Positions 31,663-44,099 of a stretch of 64,000 bases of DNA are shown one piece after another. A program made the position numbers and the translations under genes. The stretch spans positions 327,502,297 to 327,566,296 of the forward strand of contig CM066040.1 of assembly GCA_033557465.1 (NCBI GenBank), given 5' to 3'. This DNA comes from Ichthyophis bannanicus (lineage: Eukaryota > Chordata > Amphibia > Gymnophiona > Ichthyophiidae). The notes beneath the pieces were generated by a model. That model was not told where the DNA came from, did no database searches, and was given only the letters and a program-made list of their open reading frames with translations. The stretch's first letter is position 1. Each line of letters begins with the position of its first letter.

Positions 31663-34600
31663 AGTACATAAGAACATAAGATATGCCATACTGGATCACA
31701 AACCCAGTATCCTGTTTCAAACAGTGGCCAATCTAAATCATAAGTACCTAGCAGTTTCCCCAAAGGACACAGGTTCCACAAAGCTTGTATTGGGTCAAGC
31801 ACTGAAATTCCGGATCCCTTTTAATAATGACTTATGGACCTTTCCTCCAGGAACTTGTTCAAACCCTTTTTAAACCCAGCTACACTAACAGCTTTTACTA
31901 CATCCTCCGGTAAAGAATTCCAGAGTTTGATTACACGTTGGGTGAAAAAATATTTTCTCCTATTATAGGTTAACCTGTAGCTTCATTGCATGTCCCTTAG
32001 TCTTTCTATAGTCTGATGACATAAACAATTGATCTACGTTTACCCATTCCACACCATTCATTAATTTATAAACCTCTATCATATCTCCCTTCAGTTGTCT
32101 CCTTTCCAGGTTGAAGAGCCCTAACCTTTTTAGCCTTTCTTCATAGGGGTATCCTTCCATCCCCTTTACCATTTTGGTGGCTCTTCTCTGTACCTTTTAT
32201 AATAACGCTAAACCCTTTTTAAGATACAGCGACCAGAATGCACACAATATTCAAGGGGTGGTCATACCATGGAACGATACAGAGGCATTATAATATCCTT
32301 TGTTTTATTCTCCATTCCTTTCCTTATGATACCTAGTATTCTATTTGTTCTCTTGGCCACCACTGCACACTGGGCGGAGTGTTTTAACATGTTATCCATG
32401 ATGACGCCTAACTCTTTTTCCTGGGTGGTGGTTCCTAATGTGGAACCTTGCATCGTGTAACCATAGTTGGGATTGTTCTTTTCTAGGTGCATAACTTTGC
32501 TCTTGTCCACATTAAATTTCATCTTCCAATTTATCCAGATCCTCGTGCAATTTTCCACAATCCTCATTTATTTATTTATTCTATACTGCCCCTTCCAGAG
32601 ATCATGGGCGGCTTACATGGAACAATTCAACAACTTGTGTATACTTTTGTATACATTGCATTGAACAGAAAAACTTTCTAACTTATTTACATGGAACAAT
32701 GTATACAATACATAGAGTAGATAAACATTCTAGTTTTTTTACAAATGTTGACAGGTGTAGAAGCCTGTCTGAACTATTTACATAAAGTATTTACAGGTGG
32801 TTCTTTATAATGTATCTAGTTGTGGTTTTGGGCGTTCTGAGTTGGTGTGTCTGTGGATGTGGAGGGACATGGTTTGGGGGGGTAGGGGATTTGGAAATGT
32901 TCCAAGAATAAGTAGGTTTTGAGTTCCTTTCGAAATTGGGGGAGGTCTTTTATGGTGCGGAGGTCTAGAGGGAGTTCATTCCAGAGCATGGGGGCAGTGA
33001 ACGTGAAGGCTCTGTTACTTGAGGATTTTTTAGTCTTCGTGAATGATTTTGGCATATCAAGTGAGTGGGCTGCATTTTGTCTGCGAGCTCTTGATTTAGA
33101 TGGGGTTTGTAGTAGTGTTGAAAGATATGATGGGGCGATGTCATTTAAGAGCTTGAACGTTGTTAGGAGAATTTTGTATCTGATACGGCTGTTTATAGGG
33201 AGCCAGTGTAGTTCTAGGAGTATTGGGGTCACATGGTCTGTTAGATGGGCTTTAGTAATTACTTTTGCACAGATGTTCTGTGCTCTTTGTAATAGGTATG
33301 TGTTTTTCTGTGGTAAGCCAATTAAGAGACTGTTGCAATAGTCAAAGTGGGGTGTGATAAGTGTATTAACAACCGATCTAAAGTCATGTGTGTCCAGGAG
33401 GGGCCTTAGGTGTTGTATGGTTTTGAGTTTATGAAATATGGTTCTTACTGTTTGCTTTATGTATGGTATCATGGTGAGGGTATGATCTATTATTACACCC
33501 AGGTATTTTACTTCTTTTTTAACAGGTATAGTTGTGTTATTGATTGATATTGTTGTTGGAAAGGTATCCTCATTCACAGGTGTTCTTGTAACGAACATTG
33601 CTTCGGTTTTTTTGAGGTTAATGCTGAGGTAATTGGTTTCCATCCAGGAGGTGGTCTCAGCCATGCATTCAGCTAATTTGTCATATGTGTGGTTTTTTTG
33701 TGGTTATGGGGATAGCGAGCATTATATCATCAGCATATATAAAGTGATTAATCTTGTGTTTTTTAAATATGTTTGTGATAGGTTGCAGGTATAAGTTGAA
33801 TAGAAGGGCGGAAAGGGCTGATCCCTGAGGTATACCTTGTCCTTGGGGGAAGGATTCTGATGCTTCCTGATCTATTTGGACACGTATTAGTCTATGTGTG
33901 ATGTAGGACTTGAACCATTTGAGGACAGTTCCACCTATCCCTAAGTTTTCAAGTCTGTGGATCAGGGTGGGGTGGTTGATGTTGTCAAAGGCGGCCGAGA
34001 TGTCTATAAAGAGTAGAAGGAAGCCTTGATTGTTGGCATCTGTGCCTTTGATGAGGTGGTCCATCAATGTAATCAGGAGGGTTTCCACTCCGTGGAATGG
34101 TCGGAAACCAAATTGGTGTGAGTCAAGAGGTTTATGTTCATCGATATGCTCTTGTAATTGTAATTGGATTGTTTTTTCTATTATTTTAGCGATAAATGGG
34201 ATGCTAGCTATCGGTCTGTATGAATTGGGGTCCTTTGAGTCAAGTTTGTTGTTTTTTATTATTGGGCGAAGCGTTGTGAGCTTTAGGGCATCAGGCATGA
34301 TGCCTTGTGAAAGGGATAGGTTCACCATGTGTTGGATGTTTTCAGCAAGTTCTTCCTTTGTACATTTGATCCAGGACACAGGACAAGGATCGAGTGGGGA
34401 GGTTGTAGTATTGATCATTGTTATGATATTAATAACTTGTTTTCGGTCAATCATGTGGAACATTGTCCAGTTGTCAATAATTTCGGTGCTTGTGGTTAGT
34501 ATTGGTGTTAGAGCATTGGGTTTAGATTTTAGTTTTTCTGCAAAGTGATTTGCTAATGTTTGGATGCTTATTGCTGGTAGCTTAGGATCGGAGTTCTTTG

Positions 34601-35350
34601 TTTTGGTCAGTGTTTTTACAATTGCAAACAGTTCTCTAGGTCGGTTGATGGATAGATTTATTTCTTTAGAGTGGTAATCTCTTTTCAATTTGTTTATTGC
34701 GTTCTTATATTCATTAAGTGTGTTCATGTATTGTAATTTATTTTCATCTGATTTAGTTTTCCTCCATCTCTTTTCTTGTTTCCTTAGTTGTTTTTTTAGG
34801 TTTGCTAGTTCTTTAGTGAACCTTTTTTCTGATTTCTTCGTTTGTCTATGTCTAGTATGTGTGGGGGTAGCTGCTTCATGTATTGTTATGTTCCAATGAT
34901 TTACGGTGGAATTGATGTCAGGGGAGTTTGAATTTAGTACTGGTAGTACTTTGTCAAGGAAGGTATCCTTGTCAAAGTGTGCAAAACGTGATAAGTGAGG
35001 TGATGTGCTTGTTGTAGTTGGTGTTGCTTGTGCTGGGAGGTAGAGGGTTATGAGGTGATGGTCTGACCATGGTACTTCAGTTGTAGTTGGGGGGGTAAGT
35101 TGTTGATGGTTATTAAGGAAGGAAGGGAGGAAGATGAGATCTAGAATGTTGCCTTTTATGTGTGTGGGGGCATGAACTATCTGTGTGTATCCCATTTGGT
35201 TCATGGCGTCCATGAAGTTGTCTGATTGGGATTTGTTTAGGGAGGGGAGGTTTAGATCACCTAGGATTATTAGAGGTTTGTTTTGCGATGCTGTGCATGC
35301 AAGTTCAAGGATAGAGGAGAGGTTGTTTTGATCAGCTGAGGGAGGTCTAT

Positions 35351-38057
35351 CTAATCAATTCTTAGAAATGATAAATAATTTGGACTTTCACCAAATAATA
35401 ACTGAACAAACACACAATAAAGGAAAAACTCTTGACATGGTCTTCCTACCAAACTCTCTACACAACCTATATAACTCTGAATCCCTCTCAAACATTCCAG
35501 TCCCCTGGTCTGACCACTATCTTCTAAAATTCAATATAACCATCACCTACAACAATCAAACTAAAAGACCACAACGTCCTCAAACTAATAGATTCAGAAA
35601 ATTCAATGAAGAAGAATTTCTAGATCAAATAATACCACAACTAACACAAACACCCACAAATCTTGAAGAATCTATCAAAAACTGGAACAATATAATCTCT
35701 AAAGCAGCTGAAAGTAATCCAAAACAATCACACCAAAATATAAACAACAATAAAATTGAAAAAAGACATGCTCCATGGTTTAATATATCTATCAAAACAT
35801 TAAAAAGACAACTAAGAAAAGAGGAAAGGAAATGGAGACAATCAAAATCATTAATAAATCATGAGAACTACACTAATACACTACAAATTTATAAACAAAC
35901 AATAAACAACTCCAAACAAAATTATTATTCTAATATAATCTCAAGAGCCACTAATCGCCCAAGAGAACTATTCTGTATAGTACAAAAACTAACAAACAAA
36001 ACACTAAATTCTGATGAAATATCAATTGATATCTCCCCACAAGAATTAGCTCAATACTATATCAATAAAACAAAGCTACAAATAACACCTCTACATATTA
36101 CTCAACCACAAATTCAAACACAAACAAAGCAAGCTACATTTGATAACTGGACCAACTTCAACTTAATATCAAAATCTACTCTCAAAACTACAATAACTAA
36201 CATTAATACAACAACCTCATACCTTGATCCATGCCCAGTTGATTGGATAAAGAAGACTTTCTCAATACTCTCTTCTTTCATTCTACCCTTAGTGAACCTA
36301 TCCTTACAAAAAGGCTACTTACCACCATCTCTCAAACACGTTCAAATACGACCTATACTTAAAAATAACACATTAGATAAATTATCCCCAAAATCATACA
36401 GACCCATATCAAGTATTCCTTTTATGGCCAAACTTATTGAAAAAATTGTACAAATTCAACTACAAGACTTTATTGACACATTAAACCTCCTTGATGAACA
36501 TCAATATGGCTTTAGACCCTTCCATGGAGTAGAAACCTTGCTAACGATCCTTTATGACACAATATTAAGAGGTATTGATAATCCTAAACAAGCCTTTATT
36601 CTTGTTTTCCTTGACATATCAGCTGCATTTGACAGTGTTAATCACTTAACAATGTTAAACAGACTTCAACAAATTGGAATTACATCTACTGTTTATAATT
36701 GGTTCAAATCATATCTATCAAACAGAACTCAAACAGTAAGAATCCACACCCAAATTTCTAACACCTTCAAACAAACTCAGGGTCTCCCGCAGGGTTCTGC
36801 ATTATCTGCGCTATTATTTAATATTTACTTACAACCAGTTTGTAACATCTTTAAACGTCACAATGTTTATTATCATATCTACGCTGATGATATAATGTTC
36901 TACCTCCCATTTGAAATCCCACACCCACCTCTTCAAAAAATAACAGAATGTTTCAATGAACTAACTGAATGGCTCAAAGAACAAAATCTACTTATCAACT
37001 TTACTAAAACTGATATATTATTCATCACTAAAAATCAAACATACATACCCCCAAACACGATCACACTAGATACTCATGAAATAAATACAAAAAAGAAATA
37101 AAATATTTAGGTGTGATACTTGACAATAATCTAAATATGGATTCACATATAAAATATCTAACTAAAAAAATACATTACAAACTCAAAACACTAAAACAAT
37201 TAAGACCATTGATTCATCTACAAGACTTTATTAATATAATTCATGCTATCATCACCCCACATTTTGATTATGCAAACACAATACTTAATGGCATTTCAAA
37301 ACAAAATATTAAAAAGATACAAATAATTCAGAACATAGCTGCCAGGATGATTATGAATATAAGCCCACTTGAACATGTTACACCAATTTTGGCTGAACTT
37401 CATTGGCTACCTATTTACTCCCGAATCAAATATAAAATTCTTGTCACTACATTTAAACTTATAAATAATCTTGCACCATCGGCACTCAATACACTGATTA
37501 ATATAGACATCGATAAACGATCCCAAAGAAGCAGAAACTTAAATACCTTAACAATACCAAAAGATTTCACAAAAGCCAGAAAACAAACAAATAAGAGAGC
37601 TTTCTCACACTCTGCTCCAATTCTTTGGAACAATCTACCTGACAACATTCGCCTGCTATCTGATATAAAGGAATTTAGAAAAAAATTAAAAACTCACTTA
37701 TTCATATTACACTACAATACACCCTCAGAACAGAATACTCAAATAGATACAGGCTAACATTTATACATTATTATTACATACTCTATTTTCAAAATAAATA
37801 TCACTAATACACTATTAACCATACCACACTCTCATTCACATGATGATTATAGATTTAAACTAACAATGTATATATGTTCTAATATGTTATATCTTTAATG
37901 TTACAACATTCCTTGTAAATTATAATTATCTGTTCTATGTAAACTGACTTGGTATATTACATACCAATTAACCTACTGTTCCATGTAAACCGCACTTGAT
38001 ACTAGGGAAAGAGCGGTATATAAATAACTGTTAAATAAATAAATAAATAAATAAATA
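35351..38057 (+). mobile_element. L2-clade LINE nested inside the minus-strand L2
   Basis: It is inserted in the endonuclease region of the host L2. Host sequence on its left ends at about 35350 and continues on its right at 38058 (gggagagagccagggttctg) in the same protein segment. It is 5'-truncated in mid-endonuclease (starts NQFLEMINNLDF) and ends with 'ccatgtaaaccgcacttg', 'gagcggtatataaataac' and seven TAAA/ATAA units. The sense strand is strikingly A-rich and G-poor. Confidence 0.9.
35353..37757 (+). pseudogene. L2 ORF2 lacking its N-terminus: partial endonuclease + RT
   Basis: The first frame (to 37101, 577 codons from the first ATG at 35368) reads NKGKTLDMVFLPNSL and VPWSDHYLLKFN (catalytic Asp-His), then RPILKNNTLDKLSPKSYRPI and YGFRPFHGVETLL. 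Motif A is VFLDISAAFDSVNH, B is GLPQGSALSALLF and C is YADDIMFYLP. The second frame (37113-37757, 214 codons) gives ILDNNLNMDSHIKYLTKK, HFDYANTILNGISK, LHWLPIYSRIKYKILV and HSAPILWNNLPDNIRLLSD. The frames are separated by a single-base difference in the A-run at 37089-37094. The break is either one mutation or a homopolymer sequencing error. The upstream endonuclease half is absent, so the insertion was dead on arrival. Confidence 0.88.
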
Positions 38058-39482
38058 AGGGAGAGAGCCAGGGTTCTGCTTTGTATATTAATGATGTCCA
38101 TTCCATCTATATTATTTAAGCTTGTTAGGGTGTATTGTAGGACTTTTTTGGTGAGTATGAGAGTACCACCACCTCTTTTTACATCTCTGTGACAGCTGAA
38201 TGTATCATATTGATGTGTGGTAATTTGATTTAATAGTATGGTGTCTGTGGGTGCTAGCCATGTCTCTGTGATGCAGATAATATCTGGGTCTTTGTCCTTT
38301 ATCATGTCATTAATTATTGGTATTTTGTTCCGTATGGATCTGATATTTATTAGGAAGAGCTTGATTCTAGTATCTATATTAGTTTTAACAACTTTGATAA
38401 AATGAGGTTTTAACAACTTTAAATAGTATATTTGATTACCTCACAGTATTCCCATTTCCAGGTTATTTACAAATATGTTAAAAAGCAGCGGACCGAGCAC
38501 AGATCCCTGGGATACACCACTATTCACCTTTCTCCATTGGGAAAATTGGCCATTTAGCCCTACCCTCTGCTTTCTATCTTTTAACCAGTTCCTGATCCAC
38601 AATAGTACACTGCCTCCTATCCCATGACTGTTTAGTTTTGCCAAAAGTCTCTGATAACCTTGTCAAAGACTTTCTGAAAGTCCAGATACACTATATCAAC
38701 CGACTCACCTTTGTCTACCTGTTTATTCACACCTTCAAAAAACTTAACAGATTAGTAAGACAAGATCTTCCTTGTCTGAAGTCATGTTGGCTGTCTCCCA
38801 TTAAGCCATGACTATCTACATGTTTGGTAATTTTGTTCTTTATGATGGTTTCTACCATTTTTCCCAGTACTGACATCAAGCTCACGGGTCTGTAGTTTCC
38901 CGGATCACCCCAACCCCTTTTTAAATTTGGTGTTACATTGGCCATCCTCTAATCTTCAGGTACTACAGATGATTTTAATGATAGTTCACAGATTACTAAT
39001 AACAGGTCTGCAATCTCATATTTCAGTTCTTTCAACACCCTTGGATGTATACCATCCGGTCCAGGTGATTTGCTACTCTTCAGTTTATGAAATAGTTGTA
39101 ATACATCTTCCCAATCTATCACTATTTCTTTCAGTTCTTCTGCAGTATCACCTTTAAATACCACTTCAGTCATGGGTAACATCCCTACATCTTCAGTAAA
39201 GACCAAAGCAAAGAATTGATTCAGTCTCTCCACTATGGCCTTGTCACCTCTTAGTGCCCCTTTTACCCCTCTATCATCTAATGGTCCAACTGACTCTCTC
39301 ACAGGTTTTTTGCTACGAATGTACTTGAAAAAGTCTTTATTACGCGTTTTTGCTTACACAGCAAGCTTCTTCTCAAATTCTCTCTTTGCCTGCCTTATCA
39401 ATGCCTTCTATTTAACTTGCCAGTGCTTGTGCTGTTTCGTCATTTGGATCTTTTTTCCATTTTCTGAAAGATGCTTTTTTGG

Positions 39483-39662
39483 CAACAACAGACACTTAAC
39501 AACAACAACACTTAACCCTCCATTGCCCATGGTCCCTGTAAAATAGTTATCTCCAAGTTATAATGCCCTGTTCAATGTAATTTCAGCTTGTTCAATGTAA
39601 ACCGCCTTGATATCATGAAAGGCAGCATATAAGAAATGCTAAATAAATACATACATACATAC
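39483..39662 (+). mobile_element. SINE 3' part with L2-like tail, inserted in CR1
   Basis: It contains the end of the CORE (acttaaccctccattgcc), then 'agttatctccaagttataat', 'tgttcaatgtaaaccgcc' and a TAAATACATACATACAT end. It is the same family as 6479-6746. The host CR1 reads 'aaagatgctttttt' before and 'ctctctgaccacacc' after. The left part also has 'cacttaacaacaacaac', an RTE-type tail phrase, so the 5' junction is complex. Confidence 0.7.
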
Positions 39663-40924
39663 AAAACAGCCTCTCTGACCACACCTTTAAACCATGCTGG
39701 CAGTTTTTTGGACTTCCACTTTTCTTAAAGCGTGGAATACAGCTGGTCTGGGCTTCCAAGATAGTATTTTTAAACAATACCCAAGCTTGTGGTAAGTCTT
39801 TAACCTTTGCAACTGCTCCTTTTTGTTTTTTTCTTAACTATTTTCCTCATTTTATCATAGTCTCCCTTTCGAAAGTTAAAAGGTAGTATCGTGGATTTCC
39901 TTACCATCCTTCCTCCATTAATTAAATCAAATACGATCATGCTATGATCACTATTGCCAAATGGCCCAACACCTTTATCTCTTGCACCAGATCTTGTGTT
40001 CCACTAAGGACTAGGTCCAAAATGGCTTCCCCTTGGTCGGTTCATGAACCAGCTGCTCCAAGAAGCAGTCATTTATTTCATCTAGGAACTTTATCTCCCT
40101 AGCATATTCTGCCATGACACTGACCCAGTCAATACCGGGGTAATTGAAATCACCCATTATTACTGTGCTGTAACTTATGTTAGCCTGATTTCTGATTTCT
40201 TTGAACATTTCATCATCTATTTGTTCATTCTGGCCATGCGATCTATAGTTCACCCTCACTGCCATCGCCTTCCCCTTTTTACATGGAATTGCAATCCATA
40301 GGGATTCTATAGTGAATTATGTGTCCTGCAAAACTTTAATCCTTTGTGACTCAATGCCCTCTGTAACATAGAGCGCAACCCCTCCACCAATTTGATCAGC
40401 TCTGTCATTACGATATAGTTTGTACCCAGGTATCACAGTGTCCCACTGATTGTCTTCATTCCACCATGTCTCTGAGATACCAATCATATCTAACCTCTCA
40501 TTTAGTGCTATATATTCTAACTCTCCCATCTTATTTTTTAGACTTCTAGAATTTGCATACAAGCATTTTGGAGGCTATATTTTATTCATATTAATCTAGC
40601 TGTTGGTAGGCAGGGGTAATTTGGAATCTTTAAGCGCGGTCTGCTCCGTTCTCAAGGGCTTTTGGGCTACTTTTGTCTTTATTGGAACCTCTCTGCTGAT
40701 ATGTCCTAACTTCATTCTTTTGGTAGTATCTTTCAAGGATACATTGTTCTGAACCATGCGCTCTTCGGCGACTGTTGGCTCTCCCCTATTATCTAGTTTA
40801 AAAGCTGCTCTGTCTCCTTTTTAAAGGCTAATGCCAGCAGTCTGGTTCCATCCCGGTTAAGGTGAAGCCTATCCCTTCGGAAGAGCCCCTCCTTTCCCCA
40901 GAATGTTACCCAGTTCCTAACAAA

Positions 40925-41171
40925 GAAACATGACAGCAGAAAAAAGACCACATGGCCTATCTAGTCTGCCCTTCCATATCAACCACTACAACAGTCCCCT
41001 TTTTTCCTTTAGAGATCCTTTGTGTTTGTCCCATGCTTCTTTGAATTCAGATTCTTTCCTCATCTCTACCACTTCCACTGGGAGACTATTCCACAGATCC
41101 ACCACTCTTTCCGTAAAGAAATATTTCCACATAACACTCCTGAATCTATCCCTTTTCAATCTCATCCCATG
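40925..41171 (-). mobile_element. CR1 3' end (family C) inserted in family A CR1
   Basis: On the minus strand it encodes LKRDRFRSVMWKYFFTERVV and VDLWNSLPVEVVEMR, then the 3' UTR ending in 'catgacagcagaaaa' on the plus strand. It is flanked by a 10-bp duplication, tcctaacaaa, at 40915-40924 and 41172-41181. Confidence 0.8.
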
Positions 41172-41904
41172 TCCTAACAAATCCAAAACCCTCATCCTTG
41201 CACCATCGTCTCATCCATGCATTGAGACTCCAGAGCTCTGCCTACCTTTTGGGTCCTGCGTGTGGAATGGGAAGTTCTGGATTTCAACTTCCTACCTAAA
41301 AGCCTAAATTTAGCCTCCAGAGCCACATTTTCCTATGTCATTGGTACTGACATGTACCAAGACAACAGACTCCTCCCCAGCACTATCTAAGACCTTGTCT
41401 AGGTGGCACGTGAGGTTCGCTACCTTCGCATCAGGCAAACATGTTACCAGGCGAGCCTCACGTCCACCAGCCATCCAGCTATCTACATGCCTAATGATCG
41501 AATCACCAACTATAATGGTTGTTCTAACCCATCCCTCATGGGCACATGGCCTTGGAGAAACTTACTCGGTGTGAAAGGGTTTTACATCACCTGGAGGACA
41601 GGTCCTAGTTATAGGATCACTTCCTGCCACACCAGGGTGATGCTCTCCTGTCATGTGACCTCTTTCCTCCATGGCAACAGGGATGCTGCCACACTGGAGG
41701 TAGGACTTCAGGACTATATCCCTGTAGGTCTTGTCTATGTATCTGTCTTCCTTATGTCCTCCAAGTCTGCTACTCTAGCCTCCAGAGATCGGACTCATTC
41801 CCTGAGAGTAAAGAGCTCCTTGCACCTAGTGCACCATCTAAGACCTCTCACCAACTGGGAGAAAATCATACATGTGACACTCAATGCTAAAGACTGGAAA
41901 ACAA

Positions 41905-43670
41905 AGGTATACTGTTTGCTGTTCCTGACATACCAGCCAAAGTTTCATACTTAAAAGTCAGATGTCCAGTTTTGTATTTGTAGAGGATTGTTGGATTGAT
42001 TATGGTTGTCGAGTTTAATTATCAAAATCTCGGGTAGGTAAGAACATAAGACCAAAGGGTCATCTACAGTGCCCAGTACTCTTGCACAAGCCCTGTCAGT
42101 GTCCTCCATTCACAAATGCGGAAGAATCTTTACAAACATGTAATGTCATCAGGGAAGTCAATTAGAAGCATTGTGCTTGATGATTTCACAAAACTGAAAT
42201 CGGGCAAGCAAAATTAGACCCATTTCTGATCCCACAGGCCCCGTGGACATGCAGGCTTGGCCCGATTCTGTCCGGCCCTACGTCCCAGCAACTACCCAAA
42301 TAATTCAGCCGGTCGCGTGAATGGAGCCGCCATGGCACCACGGCTCCATTCATGAGCCGTGATCCTGGCCTACCGAACCCAGATGCCTATTTCCTGCAGC
42401 CCGACCCCCAAGTCAGCCTTCAAAGGCCTGGGTTGGGCTGTGGAGAACCCCCTGCAACCCTGGGTCCTGCCCCACGACGTGGAATAAGTCCCCTGTCTAG
42501 ATTCAAGGCCCCAGACATACAGGGCCGACATCTGAATCAGCCCTGTACGTCTGAGGTCATGGCCCGCCCTCACTCCACCCACGGAACGCCCCCTTCCTCC
42601 CCCATCTATGCCTCCCTGTACAGACCTGCTGTACGTACGGGGAGGGTATTGATGGGGCCAGCAGTGGGACGAATAGCGGGGATGGTCAGAGTGTTAGGAC
42701 CACAAGGGACCCCAATGTGGGTTGGTAAGTCTGGGCCCAGGCCCCCCCTTCCCTTTCATTGTTCTGTATCTCCACGTTCTGCTCTTTCTGCTAATTTTTG
42801 CTAAGGATTTTACAATTGTGGTACTAATTTTTTTAATTGGCCCTTGTCTGTGCTGCTTGAATGAAGCCGTTTCAAACGTAAAAAAAAAAAACAAGAGAAC
42901 CTGGCTTCTCTGGTCTGTTTAGGTGGCTGGTGTGATTGTCCTCAGGCTTTTCTGGCCAGCCTATAAAGTGAAAGGATTCTCCTTGCTGTCCTTTTATTAG
43001 CAGGTTTCTTGGATGGCTTTTTTCATTTGTTTTTGGGAGTTTGTTTTTCTTTCAACCACATTTTAGCTCTGCAGCCATGTGTATTGCACAGAGGTGTACT
43101 ATTTGCTGTTCCTCTCAAGTGAGTTCTGTGGCTGGCTTCTTTTGTCTCAAGTGGGATGGAGAAGTCCAAACACACTTTTTTCAGCAATGTCAGGACCCTA
43201 TGCTTATTGGGACTTCTGTGTCCTCAGAGGTCTCTCTCTGCTGGTAAGGGGTTTAAGTGCCCCTTGTAAGAATGAACAGGTAGAGAGGTATGAAAAACTC
43301 CAATCTGTAATTCAGCAAGCTTATGAATTTCTGGATTCAGATCTCTAAAATGTGCTGAATAGATGAACTTTGGTAACAATGACAGTCACTCACAAGTCTG
43401 ACTTTTCACCTACTGCTTCTAAATAGAATTAGATGTTTTGATTATAAGAACCGTGTAACTGTTCTGAAATAGCTTAAGAACATTGTTGGCGTAAGCATAA
43501 ACATAGGCTATGAAATGTACAACTATAGCTCACTGTACAGTCAACTATAGGTCACTGCTGCCACCGTGTAATTTCTGAAATTCTGCAGTTATAAATAATT
43601 TTGTCATAATCAAGAACATTTTATCTAATACATTGTAATCAGCTCTTGTTTTGTAAAAAAAAATTCTAGC
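41905..43670. other. Unassigned sequence with an A-tract
   Basis: No gene is recognised. At 42030-42080 'taagaacataagacc' with 'gtgcccagtactc' could be a very decayed CR1 3' end. A 12-A run at 42881-42892 could mark the end of a retrocopy, but no parent is recognisable. Open frames at 42352-42804 and 43041-43348 show no known domain. Confidence 0.4.
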
Positions 43671-43673
43671 AAC

Positions 43674-43800
43674 ACGTAGTAACATAGTATATGACGGCAG
43701 ATAAAGATCAGTATGGTCCATCTAGTCTGTCCAGCAAGGCGGCAAGAGTAGGTGCACCTGCCGCTCCGTGCAGGTCACCTCTCCCCATGCCTTTGTTTAG
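43674..43800 (-). mobile_element. CR1 LINE 3' end (family B type)
   Basis: Plus-strand 'gtaacatagtatatgacggc' and 'agataaagatcagtatgg', then 'ccatctagtctgtccagc', are the reverse complement of the family B 3' end at 51205-51281. It is truncated after about 125 bp. Confidence 0.8.
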
Positions 43801-44099
43801 GGGTGATTAATGATTCAGTTACTTCTCCTTTTACTATAATAAAGAGAGCGTCTATGGGTGAAAAACGTCAACCCAGCAGAAGTGAAATTGTGTGTCCCCA
43901 TAGACCTTCCATTGCCTCCCTATGAACTCACAGAAAGAGGAACTTTGTGTTTGAGTATTCTGTATTTCTTGCTCGGTTTCTCACGGTTCAAGGGACCAGA
44001 AGAGACCGAAAGAAAATGTTAATTTTCACAATTCTTCAATACCAATATCTCCTAAACAGTGTTTAAAAATATGTATTTAAAGTTGATAATGTTGTAATT

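Larger units (their letters stand above)
32569..38405 (-). mobile_element. L2-clade LINE inserted in CR1, itself split by a second L2
   Basis: The 3' end at the left is ATTTATTTATTT followed by 'ctatactgccccttcc'. The 5' end is near 38405, just upstream of the endonuclease. The host CR1 breaks at 'ccacaatcctc' (32568) and resumes with 'gttttaacaactttaaatag' (38411). Those phrases are contiguous in the uninterrupted CR1 at 2262-2295. The plus-strand L2 at 35351-38057 splits it within the endonuclease. Without that insertion it is about 3.1 kb. Confidence 0.88.
32816..38405 (-). pseudogene. L2 ORF2 (endonuclease + RT), interrupted by insertion and one frameshift
   Basis: The first part is at 38058-38405: LFLINIRSIRNKIPIINDMI, ICITETWLAPTD and KRGGGTLILTKK. 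The second, at 33681-35345, continues with NKPLIILGDLNLPS, EVPWSDHHLITLYL, RPIIKNNKLDSKDPNSYRPI and FGFRPFHGVETLL. It also holds motif A LFIDISAAFDNINH, motif B GIPQGSALSALLF and motif C YADDIM. The third, at 32816-33664, is the C-terminal region (YLGVIIDHTLTM, HFDYCNSLLIGLPQ, LHWLPINSRIRYKILL). Parts two and three are separated only by an indel at a 7-A run (plus-strand T-run 33693-33699). All catalytic blocks (ETW, GDLN, SDHH, YADD) are present, so this copy was young when the plus-strand L2 struck it. Confidence 0.88.
38417..41270 (-). pseudogene. CR1 ORF2 and ORF1 remnants (5' part of the 31.7-41.9 kb element)
   Basis: On the minus strand the endonuclease is at 40317-40562 (YANSRSLKNKMGELEYIALN, MIGISETWWNED, GGGVALYVTEG). 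It continues at 40011-40265 (VIMGDFNYPGIDWVSV). RT pieces lie at 38949-39302 (FHKLKSSKSPGPDGIHPRVL), 38727-38945 (NYRPVSLMSVLGKMVETIIK) and 38441-38644 ([20 protein letters not shown], the motif B area). The RT C-terminal part is beyond the L2 nest at 31963-32567 ([20 protein letters not shown]). ORF1 sequence lies at 40.85-41.27 kb and is badly broken. All catalytic blocks are traceable, but the frame is broken at many points. Confidence 0.82.
31663..41900 (-). mobile_element. Near full-length CR1 (family A) containing nested L2, SINE and CR1 insertions
   Basis: The 3' end is at 31663 (acataagaacataagata). Coding sequence runs to 32568 and resumes at about 38411 after an L2 nest. RT, endonuclease (40.1-40.56 kb) and the ORF1 region (40.8-41.9 kb) follow, with 5' sequence near 41895. 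The same 5' sequence (cattgagtgtcacatgta) is at 62345 on the other strand. Internal insertions are the L2 nest (32569-38405), a SINE tail (39483-39662) and a family C CR1 end (40925-41171). Confidence 0.85.

Noticed and set aside
42352..42804. 150-codon open frame
   Set aside because: It is GC-rich and overlaps a 70-codon frame on the other strand. No recognisable domain, start context or splice structure.
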